From JBGAJN01 sp044224905 (lineage in GTDB: Bacteria > Verrucomicrobiota > Verrucomicrobiia > Limisphaerales > JBGAJN01), in contig JBGAJN010000001.1 of NCBI GenBank assembly GCA_044224905.1, positions 1,178,001 through 1,242,000 of the forward strand: a stretch of DNA of 64,000 bases, written 5' to 3'. Of the stretch, positions 61,766 through 64,000 are shown piece by piece (the stretch's first letter is position 1; each line of letters starts with the position of its first letter). The notes under the pieces were generated by a model. It was not told the origin of the DNA. It saw only the letters and a program-made list of their open reading frames with translations, and searched no databases. A program made the translations under genes and the position numbers.

Positions 61766-63337
61766 TCATTGCCCCGGAAGCGGCACAGGCGGCGCCGAGC
61801 GGCGACGACCGTCCGGGGGCGAGATGTATGAATCGAGTCGGTGCGCAAGGTTGACCAGTTCAAAACCGGTCAAGCCCAGCGAAGATTTCCGAACCATGGC
61901 GAGCTCGCGTTCGTTGATAAGGGTAATCTCCGTGACGGAATTGCCCAACAGCGGAGCAGCCGCTTCGATCCATCCCTGGGCTGCGAGTGTCCGTGCGGCT
62001 GGTGGGCGGCGTGACATCATGTGCCAGATTTGCATGAGCTGTCGCCATTGCAGGGAGCGCTCCTGCGTAATCTCCCAGTCATAGTAAACGAGGTTGGTGC
62101 GCGCCAACTGCCCAAGGAGTTCCGTCGGCATGGGTTGGGGTTTGGGCCGTTCGGGGAACAGAGCGCCGTAGAGGAATTCTCCGCCGGCTTCATTGATCGC
62201 CCGGGCGCGCGGTTGAATGATGGGCAGCCGTTGCCACGATAGTTCCGTGCGATTGCTGTTCCATTCGAGGGATTGAACGAGATTCTGCATGGGCGGCTGG
62301 AGGATGTCTGGCAGATGCTGTTGAAGGTTGGTCAAGGCGTTGTTCGCACCGGCGAATGGCGTGGCGGCAAATGTTTGAAACGGAATCTGTGATTGTGCCC
62401 ATACAAACATTTGTTCGGGCGCGTTGGTGAGCGCAAGCTGTTGAAATTCCGGACGGCCCCGAAGCCATGTGGAGATGCCGCGCGCGGCCGCAAAGCTGAT
62501 GAGCGGATCGTGCACGAGGTTTGTCGGCACGTTCCACGCGGGTAGCTTCAATGCGAGCGGATGCTCACAACGCAGTCGACCTTCGAGGAATGAATTGCCG
62601 TTGCGGCCCGTCATCGAGAGTTCGAGGCCGGGCCAGCCCGCGGTGTTCGTCGCTCCGAAGAGCCAGCCCAGATGTCGTGCGTCCATTTCTGCGGCGAGCC
62701 AGACGTTGGAGGCGGTGACGGTGGGCCAGACCACCGACTCGATTTTATGCAGGGCGTCGATCATCGGTTGCCGATCGGTGCCGATGCCGAGCACGACCCA
62801 TTTACTGAGTTCGAGGTAGTCGATGAAGCTTTTGTCGGGTCGGGTGATGTTCCAGCCTCCAAAATTTTTGGTGCTGAGTTTTTTGGGTTCCCCGAGATTC
62901 AACTGCTTGGCTACCATGAGGAAATTCGTTTCCCATTGTCGCGCCTCATCACCCTGAAGCAGGACCGCGAGCAACCGGGTGGTGGGTTGCTCCCCTTTGC
63001 CGTGGCCTTCGAAAATAAATCCGCGTTGAATGGCCTTATCGAGCAGCGGACGCAACAGCGTCAAGGTATTGGTCGCGACAACGTTGGTGTCGGGTTGGAG
63101 ATAATTCTGTAGCCCCACCAAGAGGCGGCGCGCGGTCGCTTCGCGGACGCTCTGTGTCGCGGGCAACTCGGCGATTTTGCGCAAGGTAGTGGCGTTGGTG
63201 TCCGCGGCGAGCTTCTCTGTGCCGGCAAACTGCCAGCGGAACCAAAGCTCGTTTGTCCCGTTGGAACGTGGACGCGGTCGACAGCCGCTGGCGAACAGAG
63301 CGGCGATGAGGGCGATGAGAGAGCAAACACGTAGCAT
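61766..63337 (-). CDS. Lipoprotein of unknown function
   Basis: A 523-residue exported protein with a lipobox 'FASGC' (Cys19) followed by 'RPRPRSNGTNELWFRWQFAGTEKLAADTNATTLRKIAELP'. This 'WFRWQFAGTEKLAADTNATTLRKI' start recurs in verrucomicrobial lipoproteins as I recall. The body is mostly alpha/beta with no catalytic motif that I can identify. The C-terminus is Pro/Arg-rich. It lies upstream of pdxJ on the same strand with a 62-bp gap. I do not recognise a characterised family. Confidence 0.72.
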   Translation of the reverse strand: MLRVCSLIALIAALFASGCRPRPRSNGTNELWFRWQFAGTEKLAADTNATTLRKIAELPATQSVREATARRLLVGLQNYLQPDTNVVATNTLTLLRPLLDKAIQRGFIFEGHGKGEQPTTRLLAVLLQGDEARQWETNFLMVAKQLNLGEPKKLSTKNFGGWNITRPDKSFIDYLELSKWVVLGIGTDRQPMIDALHKIESVVWPTVTASNVWLAAEMDARHLGWLFGATNTAGWPGLELSMTGRNGNSFLEGRLRCEHPLALKLPAWNVPTNLVHDPLISFAAARGISTWLRGRPEFQQLALTNAPEQMFVWAQSQIPFQTFAATPFAGANNALTNLQQHLPDILQPPMQNLVQSLEWNSNRTELSWQRLPIIQPRARAINEAGGEFLYGALFPERPKPQPMPTELLGQLARTNLVYYDWEITQERSLQWRQLMQIWHMMSRRPPAARTLAAQGWIEAAAPLLGNSVTEITLINERELAMVRKSSLGLTGFELVNLAHRLDSYISPPDGRRRSAPPVPLPGQ

Positions 63338-63444
63338 TGTTGTACTGAGTGATAGCCAATTGCCTTACACCATGGCAAATGCAATGAACGTCTCGTCGCG
63401 GTGCTTTGCCTTGTTTCGAAATTGGGTCGTTGTATTTCTCTAAG

Positions 63445-63894
63445 GTGCGTTCACTGGGAACTTCCGCGATCCGTTGGTTGCCCCCGATCTTCTGGATGGG
63501 CTTGATCCTTGGCGCGTCCACGGACGTGGGTTCAGCTGCACACACCTCCCGGTTCATCGGCCCGTTGTTGCACTGGCTGATTCCCGGATTGGATCAGACC
63601 GCGATCGACTCCATCCACTTTTTGATTCGCAAGGCGGCCCACGTCACGGAATACGCGATCCTCGCCGTCCTTTGGTCGCGCGCGCTGCAACCGCCGTCAA
63701 CTCGGCCATGGCGATGGCAACTCGCGGCCGCGGCGGTCGTCATCTGTTTCCTCGTCGCTTCGATCGATGAGCTCTCGCAAAGCTTTCGCCCGAATCGACA
63801 GGGCTCGCCTTATGACGTTCTGTTGGATACCGTCGGTGCGTTCATCGGAGTCGGATTAATTTGGTTGTGGGGAAAAACGGTCAAGAGGCGGTGA
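63445..63894 (+). CDS. VanZ-like membrane protein
   Basis: A 149-residue protein with four membrane helices and the VanZ-like core: 'DSIHFLIRKAAHVTEYAILAVLWSRAL' in the second helix region, 'CFLVASIDELSQSFRPNRQGSPYDVLLDTVGAFIG' in the third and fourth. The start is uncertain: GTG at 63445 is preferred because the first helix follows at once, with an alternative TTG at 63406. No clear ribosome-binding site is seen for either. VanZ-like proteins are linked to cell-envelope functions, but the role is unclear. It is 7 bp upstream of the truncated ComEC-like gene. Confidence 0.8.
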   Translation: MRSLGTSAIRWLPPIFWMGLILGASTDVGSAAHTSRFIGPLLHWLIPGLDQTAIDSIHFLIRKAAHVTEYAILAVLWSRALQPPSTRPWRWQLAAAAVVICFLVASIDELSQSFRPNRQGSPYDVLLDTVGAFIGVGLIWLWGKTVKRR

Positions 63895-63901
63895 CGGAGT
63901 C

Positions 63902-64000
63902 ATGAGGCGGCCACTGTGGAGAGTGGCGCTGTGGTATGTCGCCGGAGTGGCGCTGGCGCGTGAGTTTCACGTGCCGGTGATTGGACTCTTTTTCCTTTGC
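63902..64000 (+). CDS. Probable ComEC/Rec2 N-terminus (truncated by window end)
   Basis: An ATG at 63902 opens a frame that stays open to the last base, 33 codons. The start 'RRPLWRVALWYVAGVALARE' resembles the N-terminal membrane segment of ComEC/Rec2 (DNA uptake channel, 'RPLxWxALxxxAGxxLA'). Only the first helix is visible, so the assignment is tentative. It is 7 bp after the VanZ-like stop. Confidence 0.45.
   Translation, partial: MRRPLWRVALWYVAGVALAREFHVPVIGLFFLC

Overview
This is a gene-dense, GC-rich chromosomal window (visually about 60% G+C) with 54 protein genes, no recognisable tRNA or rRNA, no CRISPR array and no intact insertion sequence. The content points to the PVC superphylum, most likely a Verrucomicrobiota member of the Pedosphaera/Limisphaera type. 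The reasons are the full MoxR/Bat aerotolerance-type operon, DUF4331 and HupE-type proteins, a PA14-like multiheme cytochrome beside a DUF6797-like propeller, the GlnD/PurSQL gene types, the zinc-ribbon protein kinase, and small palindromic repeats between and inside genes. The phylum is inferred from gene content; there is no marker RNA to confirm it.

Region by region: (1) 1-6.2 kb, surface-sugar genes. An SDR fragment and a Gfo/Idh/MocA dehydrogenase precede a complete GDP-D-glycero-D-manno-heptose set (kinase, guanylyltransferase, isomerase, phosphatase), then a transaldolase that can supply sedoheptulose 7-phosphate, with a convergent GT4 glycosyltransferase. (2) 6.3-14.5 kb, a CusF-Sco copper protein, a HupE-like permease, DUF4331 and TPR proteins, a nitroreductase-like protein, and an ECF sigma/cupin anti-sigma pair. 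The promoter regions of the sigma operon and of the TPR-DUF4331 operon share the same bipartite motif (CTGCATCCAA, 14 nt, CGTA), so the sigma factor probably controls both. (3) 14.5-16.5 kb, purS-purQ and a retropepsin-like protein. (4) 16.6-24.9 kb, the minus-strand operon moxR-DUF58-DUF4381-batA-batB-batC-batD-batE. (5) 25.0-27.9 kb, a sensor histidine kinase with an ETR1-type ethylene-binding membrane domain and its response regulator. (6) 28.1-32.6 kb, purL, a PQQ-type propeller protein and a nitrilase-family amidohydrolase. (7) 32.7-39.7 kb, a tripartite RND efflux operon divergent from a LysR regulator, with a perfect inverted-repeat operator. (8) 39.7-46.5 kb, a tightly overlapping operon of an ABC-2-type permease, a polytopic SPFH protein, HflC-like and HflK-like proteins, and a P1B-type ATPase with an unusual CPT membrane motif. 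(9) 46.7-53.5 kb, cysteine desulfurase, a propeller/five-heme cytochrome pair and glucokinase. (10) 53.6-57.6 kb, a small low-GC orphan, a Ser/Thr kinase, a DUF3106 protein and a second ECF sigma/membrane anti-sigma pair. (11) 57.7-64 kb, glnD, acpS, pdxJ, a lipoprotein, a VanZ-like protein and the start of a probable ComEC.

The most unusual signals are the shared ECF promoter motif, the ethylene-receptor-like kinase, the SPFH/P-type ATPase operon, an in-frame palindromic repeat inside the DUF58 gene, and two back-to-back perfect hairpins just upstream of purS.
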